A stretch of DNA of 57,696 bases from Methanomicrobiaceae archaeon (GCA_016937345.1 JAFGWE010000009.1:1-57696), one strand, 5' to 3'; shown: positions 17,724-25,817, numbered from the stretch's first letter. Translations and numbers: made by a program. The notes: generated by a model not told the origin, from the sequence alone.

Positions 17724-17859
17724 ACGAAAGAATTGCAGACCGGAATCGACCGGACAAAAATAATCCCCTTTTGGGTTGCAGATTAATTTTAGCCTGTAAA
17801 AGATATTAATTCATTGTATTGTAAGGACTGATTTTTCAAAAATAAATTATAGAATAATA

Positions 17860-17945
17860 AAAAAATCAGGTGAGTCGGGGTTTTACTCCTGAAAGTAATT
17901 TTATCCGGCGCGTTATTAACTTTACATCCTGTTTTCACAATATTA
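17860..17945 (-). ncRNA. Candidate small RNA in the 459-bp gap before the eha operon
   Basis: The gap 17724-18182 holds no gene. Within its AT-rich sequence a GC-richer patch lies at 17866-17935. On the minus strand it ends in a hairpin (TCAGG/CCTGA plus ACT/AGT with a 2-nt bulge, 17866-17892) followed at once by T7, and it is preceded by a TATA-like TTTATAAAT at about 17970. This is the layout of a short transcript of about 80 nt. There is no sequence family match, so it is a hypothesis. The rest of the gap looks featureless apart from the likely eha promoter. Confidence 0.3.
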
Positions 17946-18182
17946 AAAAAAATAGAATAGAATCCGGATTTATAAAATACAAATTGATTTCACAAATAAT
18001 TAATGTAAATAATTTAACATCTGCTGCTTTTTTTTAATTAAAGGTAACTATCATAATATACAATAATGCACCAGAATATAACATTAACACGGGTTATAAT
18101 AAAAAAGCATCAAAAAAAAGGTGTATTAATCAAAACATTTATTGTTCAGCCAAAATGAAAGAAAATATACCGGAGATTTAGA

Positions 18183-18677
18183 TTGGATATGCTTACCGAA
18201 ATGGTGCACATAATTGTGGCTTTTGCGGTCGCCTGGATTCTCTTTATAGCAACTGACATCATATTCCGGCTGCCCGAGAAAGGAGGAGTCAGTGGTGCAA
18301 AGGCAATCGGCGAAGAGATTGAAAAAGCCGGCGGCAATATAAACGGGGGATACATGATGGGAAACATCGTATCCTCGCCCGATGCATCCGCAGGAACACT
18401 TCTTGCAGCGTGCGGAGTATTTATTGCAGGTATCTGGGGAGGGCTTTTTGCTGCCGTTTTAGTGTATATTGGAAACCGCATATGCCACGATAAGGGATAT
18501 GCCGGAACAACAGGAGCAGTAATAGCCACATTTGTGATTTATGCATTCATCACATATGCAGGCTTTGCACCTGAACAGTTTATCGCAGGAATGATCCTTG
18601 CAATACTCACAATACAGGGAATTTCTCATAAATATGCAAGTAAGGTACTGGGAAAACTCTGGAGGTTAAGAGCATGA
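18183..18677 (+). CDS. ehaB: Eha hydrogenase membrane subunit EhaB
   Basis: First gene of an operon whose order, sizes and overlaps match the methanogen eha (energy-converting hydrogenase A) operon. Eha couples H2 oxidation to ferredoxin reduction using the membrane ion gradient and feeds the first step of CO2 reduction. This 164-aa subunit has an N-terminal membrane helix, a polar loop (GAKAIGEEIEKAGGNINGG, about 39-57) and about three further hydrophobic segments. The TTG at 18183 is 7 nt after GGAG and is preferred over ATG 18189. The letter is assigned by position and size. I see no ehaA upstream. Confidence 0.75.
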   Translation: MDMLTEMVHIIVAFAVAWILFIATDIIFRLPEKGGVSGAKAIGEEIEKAGGNINGGYMMGNIVSSPDASAGTLLAACGVFIAGIWGGLFAAVLVYIGNRICHDKGYAGTTGAVIATFVIYAFITYAGFAPEQFIAGMILAILTIQGISHKYASKVLGKLWRLRA

Positions 18678-18922
18678 TAGTAGAGAGTATCTGCGCAATT
18701 GTCGCACTCTATGCATCCATAAGAATACTTGCAGAGAAAAACACCCTGAGAAAGCTTCCCTTTTTAAACGTGCTTAACTTTGCAATTACAGGACTTATTG
18801 CACTGATTCTGCCCCATCCGATGGGAATTGCAGCAGCAGCAGCATATTTTGTCGGCTCAACCCTTGAATCAAACGCGATTGCAAGCACTTTTGCAAAACA
18901 GAGTGAGGTAGCCGATGACTGA
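18674..18922 (+). CDS. ehaC: Eha hydrogenase small membrane subunit EhaC
   Basis: An 82-aa protein that is mostly hydrophobic, with three membrane segments separated by short loops (KNTLRKLPFLN; PHPMGIAAAAAYFVG). It starts by ATGA overlap with ehaB. It corresponds by size and place to the DUF2109-type EhaC subunit, part of the membrane arm of Eha. No catalytic residues are expected. Assignment rests on synteny. Confidence 0.7.
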   Translation: MIVESICAIVALYASIRILAEKNTLRKLPFLNVLNFAITGLIALILPHPMGIAAAAAYFVGSTLESNAIASTFAKQSEVADD

Positions 18923-19145
18923 CATTCTGCTGATGGTATTTGCCGCAATTGCGATCTTAGGAGCCGCTGCAACAGCAATTCAGAAAAATCCCTATGATAA
19001 GCTTATATCATTAGGGATGCTCTTTGCAGGTGTTATACCCTTTGTTGTGGCCGGAGGATATCTCGATGTTGCAATCTCGCTTGCATTAATTGTTCCAATT
19101 ACAACGATAATACTTCTTCAGGCAGTATGGAGGTGTAGACTATGA
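18915..19145 (+). CDS. ehaD: Eha hydrogenase small membrane subunit EhaD
   Basis: A 76-aa protein with three hydrophobic helices and the central motif NPYDKLISLGMLFAGVIPF, typical of MrpF/MnhG- or NuoK-like small antiporter-related subunits. It overlaps ehaC by 8 nt and ehaE by 4 nt. It fits the DUF2108-type EhaD by position and length. It would be part of the ion-translocating membrane module. Confidence 0.72.
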   Translation: MTDILLMVFAAIAILGAAATAIQKNPYDKLISLGMLFAGVIPFVVAGGYLDVAISLALIVPITTIILLQAVWRCRL

Positions 19146-19378
19146 CACCTGAATTTCTGCTTGGTTTGGGAATTCTGATTATAGGTGTAATTGCAGCAGC
19201 ATTCCCTGACCCGAAAACATACCTTAACCGGCTTATAAATCTTGAAATTTCGGGTTTCGGTCTTCTCTTAGTAATGTTGTCATACAACGAGACACTTGCA
19301 CTTTTAACATTCATTGCAGTAACGGCAATAACCACTTTTGTTCTCGTAAGGGTCCTTGAAAGGAGGGCGATTAATTGA
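19142..19378 (+). CDS. ehaE: Eha hydrogenase small membrane subunit EhaE
   Basis: A 78-aa hydrophobic protein with helices at about 5-24, 32-52 and 53-74. The motif FPDPKTYLNRLINLEISGFG resembles the multisubunit-antiporter-related DUF2107 proteins that occupy this place in eha operons. It starts with an ATGA overlap, and the TTGA at its end starts the next gene. Part of the membrane arm. Confidence 0.72.
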   Translation: MTPEFLLGLGILIIGVIAAAFPDPKTYLNRLINLEISGFGLLLVMLSYNETLALLTFIAVTAITTFVLVRVLERRAIN

Positions 19379-19833
19379 GCATTATCAGAAAAGTCTCAAA
19401 GATTTTGCAGAACCAGAATAATCTTGTCAGAGTTTATTCCCTTTTGGTAATATTTGTAATAATAATTGGAATTGCAACACTTCCTTTAATATCCTATAAT
19501 GAGAACCAGCTTTACCCTAAATCTGTCGACATGAAGAGCCCCCTAAACCCATATGACAGGGGGGGAGAGCCTTTTGAAAAGGCAGAAGTTAAGGCACAAT
19601 ATCCGGAAAATTCCAGATACCTCGGGTATGTAACCGCTTATCTGACGCCTTTTTCATTATTTATCTCATATAACACCCTATATGCCGGAACAACAATAGT
19701 TTCACACCCAGGAGGAATTATAGATGAGATACTATACAACACAAGAGGCCTTGATACAATAATTGAGACAAGCATTCTTTTTATCGCGTTTGCAATAGCA
19801 ATGTTTCTTTTCAGGAGGAATGAAAAAGAATGA
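19375..19833 (+). CDS. ehaF: Eha hydrogenase membrane subunit EhaF
   Basis: A 152-aa protein with a membrane helix near residues 20-40, a long external-type loop and two more helices (about 82-103 and 128-148), fitting DUF2106-type EhaF. It starts at TTG in a TTGA overlap with ehaE. The loop contains a GC-rich palindrome in the DNA (CCCCCT at 19539, AGGGGG at 19558) that encodes SPLNPYDRGGE and looks inserted relative to the neighbouring sequence, while keeping the frame. Confidence 0.7.
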   Translation: MSIIRKVSKILQNQNNLVRVYSLLVIFVIIIGIATLPLISYNENQLYPKSVDMKSPLNPYDRGGEPFEKAEVKAQYPENSRYLGYVTAYLTPFSLFISYNTLYAGTTIVSHPGGIIDEILYNTRGLDTIIETSILFIAFAIAMFLFRRNEKE

Positions 19834-20441
19834 TTCTCTCCTTTACTGATGACTACTCATTCGGACTTTTAATAGGATTTGTCTGCATCTTAATTGCATT
19901 CTTTGCAATGATGAAAGAGACTGATGATCTTCACCGCCTGCTCTTAACAGATGTAATTGAGATAATAGCTCTTGTTATAATCGCACTCATCGGAACAGAC
20001 CTTGCAGAAGCACTCATTCTCCCGGGACTGGTTGTCGGAATCGCAGAGATTCTCGCACTGGCAGAGATATACATAGAAAAAGAAGGCCTTGTCAAAACGC
20101 CTGAAAATTTCTTAAAAATTGAAATAATGGATACAGCCCCGGGAATTTTATCCGCAATTATGCTAATATACGGAGTAATCCTTTCAGGATTCACAGGCGG
20201 TGCTGTGGCAGGATTGGGGCTTTTGTTCTACTTCCTCTGCAGGGGAAGCCAGAAAAAAACACAGATCCTTGAGACAATCAGTGGTTATGCCTGGGTCTGC
20301 TGGGTGGTCGCATTTATTGTATTCATGACAATCCCGCAGTACTGGTTCTTTGCAGTGATGCTTGCCGGAACCGGAATATTTGCCAAAGTTGCGGCAAAGA
20401 TGACAATTGTCGGGACAATGAGAGGTAACAGGGATGTATGA
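19830..20441 (+). CDS. ehaG: Eha hydrogenase membrane subunit EhaG
   Basis: A 203-aa polytopic protein with about six hydrophobic helices. A charged loop (YIEKEGLVKTPENFLKIEI, ~90-108) separates two membrane halves. It matches the DUF2105-type EhaG in size and place and overlaps both neighbours (4 nt and 8 nt). It probably helps form the proton or sodium path of the membrane arm. Confidence 0.72.
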   Translation: MILSFTDDYSFGLLIGFVCILIAFFAMMKETDDLHRLLLTDVIEIIALVIIALIGTDLAEALILPGLVVGIAEILALAEIYIEKEGLVKTPENFLKIEIMDTAPGILSAIMLIYGVILSGFTGGAVAGLGLLFYFLCRGSQKKTQILETISGYAWVCWVVAFIVFMTIPQYWFFAVMLAGTGIFAKVAAKMTIVGTMRGNRDV

Positions 20442-21102
20442 ATTAGAAAATATCAATATTGAAGGGCAGGTCGTGACATTCATCCCGTTTGGCGATATTG
20501 TTGGCTATCTGACGCCCTACACTGCAATACTCTTTATTTTTGCAGCAGTTTTTACCATAATTGCCCTAATCTCAAAGCCGGAAAAGCAGGTTGACATAGC
20601 ATTCGGTGGTGACGCATACTACACAAAAAATGTCTCAGTAAAACAGATGAGATTCCAGCGTTTCATGGCAGCGGCCTGCGGCCTTGCTACAATGGGCGGT
20701 GTTTTAAGCGGAGATGTGTTTAACTTTACCCTCTTTACCGCAATGGTGGGCATCACAAATATCGGAATTGTTGCTTCAATTAAAAACAGGCATATTCTTG
20801 ATAACGCCTACGAATACGGAATACTTGCAATGGTCGGAACACTGCCGCTTTTTGCAGGAGCTGCAATAATTGTTGCCACAACAGGAACACTTAGCATGTG
20901 GATATTATTCACACCACTTGTGACAGTGCCTCTGGTTGCAAAGCTTCTGCTCGTAATCGGAGTTCTGGCAGAAGGTATGGCGCCTGTATATGTAGCAAAG
21001 GCAGAGATTACACGGGCACCCGGTGCACCGTTTATTCTGATGGTGCATGTAAGCTCACTTGTATTGTTCTTAAGAGTAATAGAAATAGTAATTTCGATGT
21101 GA
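20434..21102 (+). CDS. ehaH: Eha hydrogenase antiporter-like subunit EhaH
   Basis: A 222-aa membrane protein related to the proton-conducting NuoL/M/N family but shorter. It shows the typical segment MRFQRFMAAACGLATMGGV and FNFTLFTAMVGITNIGIVAS (about 72-115), and late in the sequence LLLVIGVLAEGMAPVYVAKAEI, comparable to the conserved Lys/Glu-bearing helices. Six or so helices are visible. It is likely the main ion-translocating subunit of this truncated antiporter-type module. Confidence 0.78.
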   Translation: MYELENINIEGQVVTFIPFGDIVGYLTPYTAILFIFAAVFTIIALISKPEKQVDIAFGGDAYYTKNVSVKQMRFQRFMAAACGLATMGGVLSGDVFNFTLFTAMVGITNIGIVASIKNRHILDNAYEYGILAMVGTLPLFAGAAIIVATTGTLSMWILFTPLVTVPLVAKLLLVIGVLAEGMAPVYVAKAEITRAPGAPFILMVHVSSLVLFLRVIEIVISM

Positions 21103-21107
21103 TATAA

Positions 21108-21311
21108 ATGAAAAAAACAAGCATAAAAGCAATACTTGCGATATCAGCCATCATCTGCATCACTGCAGGATTGTTTGCACTTGAGGGCATAATTCCGGAA
21201 TGGTTGGCAGCAGCAGTCATTGTTGTATCCTTTCCCGCATTTGTTATATCACTTGGAATGTACTGGAAAGAGTCTGACAAAGAAGGAGACTACCCGTTCG
21301 TAGGTTATTGA
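21108..21311 (+). CDS. ehaI: Eha hydrogenase small membrane subunit EhaI
   Basis: A 67-aa protein with two membrane helices (about 5-25 and 31-50) and a short polar tail (YWKESDKEGDYPFVGY). It is separated from ehaH by 5 nt and from ehaJ by 1 nt. Size and place fit EhaI. Little else can be said from the sequence. Confidence 0.65.
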   Translation: MKKTSIKAILAISAIICITAGLFALEGIIPEWLAAAVIVVSFPAFVISLGMYWKESDKEGDYPFVGY

Positions 21312-21312
21312 A

Positions 21313-22158
21313 ATGATTCTGTTGTATATCTTATTTGCAGTCTTTGCCGGCCTTTTATTTCATGGAATCCATAGAAAAGTAATTGCAAGAATTCAGACAA
21401 GACCCGGGCCGCCCATTTGGCAGGAGATCCTTCACGTCCTTAAATTTTCATTTAAGCAGACATGGATTCCAAAGACGGCCTCAAAGATCCTTTTCATGGC
21501 AATAGTTGCAGCAGTAATTGCCATCTGGTCTGGCGCCTTATATATCCTCATCTCTGGCGGAAGCCTTCTGATAATATTCGGAGTATATCTTCTGCATAAG
21601 ATTACCGAGCACGGACTTGGGCTTTCATCAGGCTCACCTTACGGAAAATTTGGAGCAATTCGTTCTGTTATCTCAGCCGCATCAGAAATACCACTTATTG
21701 CCTCAATAGCAATAATTTACTTAATTACCGGTTCATTGATGATATCTGATATAACAGCATATCAGGCATCAAACGGAATTCTTTTAATAACTGCATTTCC
21801 TGTGGCGATTGCGATGTATATAATCGTTCTTTCAAAAGTCCCTTACAGCCCCTTTGGTATAATCGAGGCAAAAGAGATTGTAAGCGGAAACAAGACAGAG
21901 CATTTTGGAGTCTGGAGGGCAGGCCTTGAAGTTGGATTCTCAATAAAAACATTTGTCCTTCTGGCAACATTTATTACACTCTTTATTGGTGCTATGCCAT
22001 TCTGGATGCTTGTTTTGGCATCGCTGATTCTGCTTCTTACAATGTCGTTTGTATGTGCAGTAACACCGATGCTCTCGCCATATGATGCTGTTACAATCCA
22101 GATTGCAGTAATTATAATTGTGATAATTTATGCAGGTTATCTCGGGGTGATGGGATGA
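21313..22158 (+). CDS. ehaJ: Eha hydrogenase NuoH-like subunit EhaJ
   Basis: A 281-aa membrane protein homologous to NuoH/HycD/EchB, the subunit that links the membrane arm to the hydrogenase core. Signatures are GIHRKVIARIQTRPGPPIWQ (residues 17-36, the NuoH-type RxxxRxGP) and VPYSPFGIIEAKEIVSGNKT (~176), the family's conserved loop with acidic residues. About eight helices. It sits exactly where EhaJ is expected and ends in an ATGA overlap with ehaK. Confidence 0.88.
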   Translation: MILLYILFAVFAGLLFHGIHRKVIARIQTRPGPPIWQEILHVLKFSFKQTWIPKTASKILFMAIVAAVIAIWSGALYILISGGSLLIIFGVYLLHKITEHGLGLSSGSPYGKFGAIRSVISAASEIPLIASIAIIYLITGSLMISDITAYQASNGILLITAFPVAIAMYIIVLSKVPYSPFGIIEAKEIVSGNKTEHFGVWRAGLEVGFSIKTFVLLATFITLFIGAMPFWMLVLASLILLLTMSFVCAVTPMLSPYDAVTIQIAVIIIVIIYAGYLGVMG

Positions 22159-22403
22159 AAAAAACAAATATTCCTGTAATTTGTGGAATTTTGCTCTATA
22201 CCGTTATAGCATTATGGCAGGGTGCAGAAAAACCGGAACTTCTCATCCAGATAACAGCATTATTAGTGATTTTTGGAATTTTTGCTGTTCTTTTTAAGGC
22301 CAGAGATAACGAAAAATTAAAATGCCTTGAAATGGCCGCTTTATGGGGCTGTATTTATCTCTTTGTTCTTTATTGCATTTTAAAAGTCCTGGGGGTACTA
22401 TGA
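22155..22403 (+). CDS. ehaK: Eha hydrogenase small membrane subunit EhaK
   Basis: An 82-aa protein with three hydrophobic helices (about 7-20, 26-43 and 57-80) and the polar link KARDNEKLKCLEM. Position after the NuoH-like subunit and size fit the DUF2104-type EhaK. It overlaps its neighbours by ATGA on both sides. Confidence 0.7.
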   Translation: MKKTNIPVICGILLYTVIALWQGAEKPELLIQITALLVIFGIFAVLFKARDNEKLKCLEMAALWGCIYLFVLYCILKVLGVL

Positions 22404-22798
22404 CAGAATATATCTATGAAAAAGATCTCTTCGGTATGAAATACAGAATTGTAACAAGCCCGATACATGATAAGGTGATTACATGTCTTGCAGAATGCCT
22501 TGACATGAATATTCAGGATTTAAGAAAATATCTTATTGAAAATCTTGATATGTCTTTTCTGGAAAACATTCCGGCACGCTACAATTCCTGGAGAATATAT
22601 GATGCAAAAAGTGACGATATAATCTCATCAAAACTCTGCATGAAGCTTTTTTCAGAATATATACCTGTTCTAAAAGATAATGAGATAAAAGAGATCAGAG
22701 AAAAAGTTGACGGGATGATAAAATCCGGAGTGACGCAGGATATGGCCATAAAACAGGGAAAAGAGATGATAAGGGAGAAATTTTCAAAATGGGCATAA
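22400..22798 (+). CDS. ehaM: Eha hydrogenase soluble subunit EhaM
   Basis: A 132-aa soluble, helical protein (starts MTEYIYEKDLFGMKYRIVTS) that fits the DUF1959-type EhaM. The ATG at 22400 overlaps the ehaK stop as ATGA; a longer frame from 22343 would run inside ehaK and is not used. Ordinary eha operons have ehaL between K and M; no such gene is present here. Its role in the complex is unknown, possibly on the cytoplasmic face. Confidence 0.75.
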   Translation: MTEYIYEKDLFGMKYRIVTSPIHDKVITCLAECLDMNIQDLRKYLIENLDMSFLENIPARYNSWRIYDAKSDDIISSKLCMKLFSEYIPVLKDNEIKEIREKVDGMIKSGVTQDMAIKQGKEMIREKFSKWA

Positions 22799-23241
22799 TA
22801 CAGTCAATAAAAAATAAAGTCAGACAGCGTTCCATTCACGTATGTTATGTAAATGTCGGCTCATGCAACGGCTGTGATATTGAGATTTTAGCCTGCCTCT
22901 CACCACGATATGATATTGAGCAGTATGGAATTTATGTTCACAATAATCCCCGTGAAGCAGACATTCTCCTTATAACAGGAGCTTTCTGCGAGCAGTGGGA
23001 GGACAAGCTTGCAGATTTATGGGAGATGATTCCTGAACCGAAAGCTGCAATCACTATTGGAAACTGCCCTGTTTCAGGCTGCACCTTTAACAGAAGGGGC
23101 AGTTTTGTCAACCCTCCCGTATCAAAGCATATACCTGTTGCAGCATCAATACCAGGATGTCCGCCGCGTCCGACCGAGATTATTGAAACAATATTACAAC
23201 TGGCACCGCTGGTTTTTAAAGATTATGAGGAGAAGAAATGA
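22789..23241 (+). CDS. ehaN: Eha [NiFe] hydrogenase small subunit EhaN
   Basis: The 150-aa small subunit of the hydrogenase module, homologous to NuoB/EchC. It holds the proximal 4Fe-4S cluster: SCNGCDIEI near residue 25, GAFCEQWEDK near 65, GNCPVSGC near 91 and PGCPPRPTEI near 126. It passes electrons from the nickel-iron site in EhaO to the ferredoxin-like EhaP. It overlaps ehaM by 10 nt and ehaO by 4 nt. Confidence 0.9.
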   Translation: MGIIQSIKNKVRQRSIHVCYVNVGSCNGCDIEILACLSPRYDIEQYGIYVHNNPREADILLITGAFCEQWEDKLADLWEMIPEPKAAITIGNCPVSGCTFNRRGSFVNPPVSKHIPVAASIPGCPPRPTEIIETILQLAPLVFKDYEEKK

Positions 23242-24323
23242 AAAAAACTGTTGATGTTTCGCTTCCAATCGGACCTGTTCATCCATGCTTTAAGGAGCCT
23301 GCAAGAATAAAATGCGAAACCGCAGGTGAAAGAGTTCTTTCTGCTGAAGTTGAATTGGGCTATGTAAAAAAAGGCATTGAAAGAATTATGGTCGGAAGAC
23401 CCTGGCAGGAAGTTATGTTTCTTGCCGAACGAATCTGCGGGATATGCTCTGTAATACACAACATGGTCTTTATTGAAACTGTTGAAAGGATAAGCAATAT
23501 TGATGTTCCACAAAGAGCAGCATATCTCAGGGTCATCGTAAATGAACTTGACAGAATTCAGTCGCACCTGCTTGCAAACTATTCATACTGCTATACAATT
23601 GAGCATGAAACCCTTGCAATGTATCTGATAAACCTCCGTGAGACAGCTCTCGACCAGCTTGAATTAATAACAGGTGCAAGAATTACATGCGCCTACATTA
23701 TCCCCGGCGGCGTCAGGTTTGATTTAAAGCAGGAGGATTCTCTAAAGCTTTCTTCTGCAATGGATAAAATTGAAGAGGATCTTTCCCGGTTCACGGCGAT
23801 ATTTGAAGGCGGACCGATGATCTCTCTTCGAAGTAAAGATGTGGGAATTCTTACAAGAGACGATGCAATAGTATCACATGCAGTAGGACCTACCGCACGT
23901 GCAAGCGGATTAAATGCTGATCAGAGGACCAATCATCCGACATATCAGAAACTCGGCTTTAAACCTGTTGTTATGAATTCATGCGACAACTATGCAAGGG
24001 TCATGATGCGGTTTAAGGAAGTTTTCCAGAGTATTGAACTGATCAGAAAATGCATAAAAGAACTTCCGGAGGGAGTGATCCGCGGCGGCGGCGTTGTCGG
24101 AGAGGGAGAGTTTACATGGATTGGCGAGGCTCCCAGAGGAGAACTCACATACCATGTAAAAACTGACAAATATGGAAGAGTTATAGAAATTGGAATTCAG
24201 ACACCTTCCATTATGAACATAGAGGCATGTGCCCATCATATGCTAAAGGGTGTTGACTCGGCAGCCGATGTAACATCGACTTTCATAAGCTCGGATCCCT
24301 GTATTGCATGCAATGAGAGGTGA
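23238..24323 (+). CDS. ehaO: Eha [NiFe] hydrogenase large subunit EhaO
   Basis: The 361-aa catalytic subunit, homologous to NuoD/EchE. Both nickel-binding motifs are present: ERICGICSVIHN near residue 65 and DPCIACNER at the very end. Other conserved parts are GPVHPCFKEPARIK at the start, HLLANYSY and GPTARASGLNADQR. It oxidises or makes H2. The protein stops right after the C-terminal DPCxxC motif with no removable tail, so the usual hydrogenase endopeptidase should not be needed. It shares an operon with the electron carriers EhaN and EhaP. Confidence 0.93.
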   Translation: MKKTVDVSLPIGPVHPCFKEPARIKCETAGERVLSAEVELGYVKKGIERIMVGRPWQEVMFLAERICGICSVIHNMVFIETVERISNIDVPQRAAYLRVIVNELDRIQSHLLANYSYCYTIEHETLAMYLINLRETALDQLELITGARITCAYIIPGGVRFDLKQEDSLKLSSAMDKIEEDLSRFTAIFEGGPMISLRSKDVGILTRDDAIVSHAVGPTARASGLNADQRTNHPTYQKLGFKPVVMNSCDNYARVMMRFKEVFQSIELIRKCIKELPEGVIRGGGVVGEGEFTWIGEAPRGELTYHVKTDKYGRVIEIGIQTPSIMNIEACAHHMLKGVDSAADVTSTFISSDPCIACNER

Positions 24324-24934
24324 ATAATACGATGCTTTCAATATTCTGCTACATAAAAGAATTTTTAAGGCCGGAATGGTGGAAAAAGTTCCTTTTCGTA
24401 AAGACACCGCCTCTTGTGAAACCGGACTATTTCAGAGATTATCCGCATCTTACAGGCAATGAATGCACTCACGAACTACGCTGTATGATGATATGCCCGT
24501 CACCCGGTGCAATTGAGATACTGAAAAATGAAGATGGAAAATGGGCTCCTGTGATTTACAAAGGACACTGTATACGTTGCGGCCTCTGCGTTGAAGCATG
24601 CCCTGACAATGTTCTGGCCTCAGGCAGAATTCTGGAACAGAATGAAACAGATAATACCTCATTTCTTGCTTCATATTACATAAATGTAAACGATGCGCTC
24701 TGCATGAAATGCGGAAACTGTTCTGTCGCATGCCCCATAAACAAAGAGATTGACCCGCAGCTTGCATACAATGCTACATCGTCAAGCAATAATGTGATAA
24801 TGCGTGTCAAAGGCTCAAAGCTGACAATAATGCACCCCGAGAAATGCACAGGGTGCAAAACATGCGAAAAGACCTGCCCCAACAACGCAATTACGGTTGC
24901 AAGAGTTATTGAAGGCGATCAGGACGACGATTGA
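24320..24934 (+). CDS. ehaP: Eha hydrogenase polyferredoxin subunit EhaP
   Basis: A 204-aa ferredoxin-type protein with three complete 4Fe-4S motifs: CIRCGLCVEACP (~92), CMKCGNCSVACP (~127) and CTGCKTCEKTCP (~174). An N-terminal partial set (CTHELRCMMICP, ~50) could bind a fourth cluster. It is the electron wire between EhaN and soluble ferredoxin. The start is GTG at 24320 in a GTGA overlap with ehaO; ATG 24332 is an alternative. The order large subunit then ferredoxin matches eha operons. Confidence 0.87.
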   Translation: MNNTMLSIFCYIKEFLRPEWWKKFLFVKTPPLVKPDYFRDYPHLTGNECTHELRCMMICPSPGAIEILKNEDGKWAPVIYKGHCIRCGLCVEACPDNVLASGRILEQNETDNTSFLASYYINVNDALCMKCGNCSVACPINKEIDPQLAYNATSSSNNVIMRVKGSKLTIMHPEKCTGCKTCEKTCPNNAITVARVIEGDQDDD

Positions 24935-24983
24935 TAAAATTCAGTACAAAGGTATTTTATCAGGAACAGATTATATTAATTTG

Positions 24984-25133
24984 ATGTTAAAGCACAAGTG
25001 CGGTTATGAAGAGGAGCTTTATTGCAAAAAGTGTGGACATTCCCTGATAATAAATAAGTCAGGCCTTTACTGCCCGCACTGCGGAAGGCAGGTTATAATG
25101 ATCTGCCCGGGATGTGGAAAGCCTTGGAATTAA
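24984..25133 (+). CDS. Small double zinc-ribbon protein at the end of the eha operon
   Basis: A 49-aa protein with four Cys pairs or partial pairs: CGYEEELYCKKCGH, CPHCGR and CPGCGKPW. It is likely a zinc ribbon or rubredoxin-like fold. The open frame could extend upstream to 24897 inside ehaP, but that part has no protein-like features, so ATG 24984 is preferred. It is 50 nt after ehaP on the same strand and may be co-transcribed. Function unknown; a role in hydrogenase assembly would be pure inference. Confidence 0.55.
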   Translation: MLKHKCGYEEELYCKKCGHSLIINKSGLYCPHCGRQVIMICPGCGKPWN

Positions 25134-25148
25134 TGCAATTATAATTTT

Positions 25149-25421
25149 TCAGACAAAAAGGTTCTTTCTCATCCAACCGGCGTACTCTTCTCTCATCCTC
25201 TCCTTCTCTTCAGGAGTCAGATCATGTCTCTTGTTCTTTTGGAGGTACCTTCCAAGTTCTGCAATAATTGCTTCTGCCTGACGGTAGTCCTTAACCTCAA
25301 GATAAACAGGCGCACCTTTAACCTTGATAATCTCTCCGCATACAGGACATAGCCTGTGCTGGCGAAAAGAGTCGACATATGTGAATGTGGCACATCCCGA
25401 GCAGCGGAGTATAAGGTACAC
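25149..25421 (-). CDS. DUF1922-type zinc-ribbon protein
   Basis: A 90-aa protein. The first half is a rubredoxin-like knuckle (MYLILRCSGCATFTYVD, then RLCPVCGEIIKVKG) with four zinc-ligand cysteines. The second half is helical and charged (YRQAEAIIAELGRYLQKNKR). It resembles the DUF1922 family of methanogens, of which the Methanothermobacter protein MTH1184 has a known structure but no known function. It is convergent with the zinc-ribbon gene above. Confidence 0.8.
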   Translation of the reverse strand: MYLILRCSGCATFTYVDSFRQHRLCPVCGEIIKVKGAPVYLEVKDYRQAEAIIAELGRYLQKNKRHDLTPEEKERMREEYAGWMRKNLFV

Positions 25422-25487
25422 TAAAAATATCTGATAGAAGTATAAGATGATTAATCTTACCCTTAAAAATAAGTTTATCCCTGATGA

Positions 25488-25817
25488 TTAGTGATCACAG
25501 ACATTCTGACCGCTTAAAAGGGTTCCTTCAATATAACTTTTTATGGCAGCGTCAATACTACCACAGACCCCAATAAAAACTGTGATTCCCATCTCATTGA
25601 ACAGATTGATAGCTCCCTGACCCATTCCGCCTGCCAAAACCACATTCGCGCCTTTTTCATTCAGAAACCTGGGTATTACACCGGGCGCATGTTCAGGAGC
25701 TGTTAATGTCTCCTCCCCTGTAATCCTGCCATCTTCAACAGTAAAAAGGACATATTCACGGCAATGTCCAAAATGCTCTGCAACAATATTATCTTCTTTT
25801 GCAACTGCAACTTTCAT
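25488..25817 (-). CDS. NifX/NifB-like dinitrogenase Fe-Mo cofactor family protein (second copy)
   Basis: A 109-aa single-domain COG1433 protein: MKVAVAKEDNIVAEHFGHCR (residues 1-20) with the family's conserved HFG and Cys, then GGMGQGAINLFNEMGI near 65 and GVCGSIDAAIKSYIEG near 85. It ends in CDH, a possible extra metal site. Its promoter has a TATA-like stretch before a GAGG ribosome-binding site. It differs from the copy at 3918 (GGVGPKTAQM). It stands alone, divergent from cofE. Metal-cofactor carrier role inferred. Confidence 0.88.
   Translation of the reverse strand: MKVAVAKEDNIVAEHFGHCREYVLFTVEDGRITGEETLTAPEHAPGVIPRFLNEKGANVVLAGGMGQGAINLFNEMGITVFIGVCGSIDAAIKSYIEGTLLSGQNVCDH

Noticed and set aside
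24897-24983. N-terminal extension of the zinc-ribbon protein
   Set aside because: It lies mostly within ehaP in another frame and has no conserved features.
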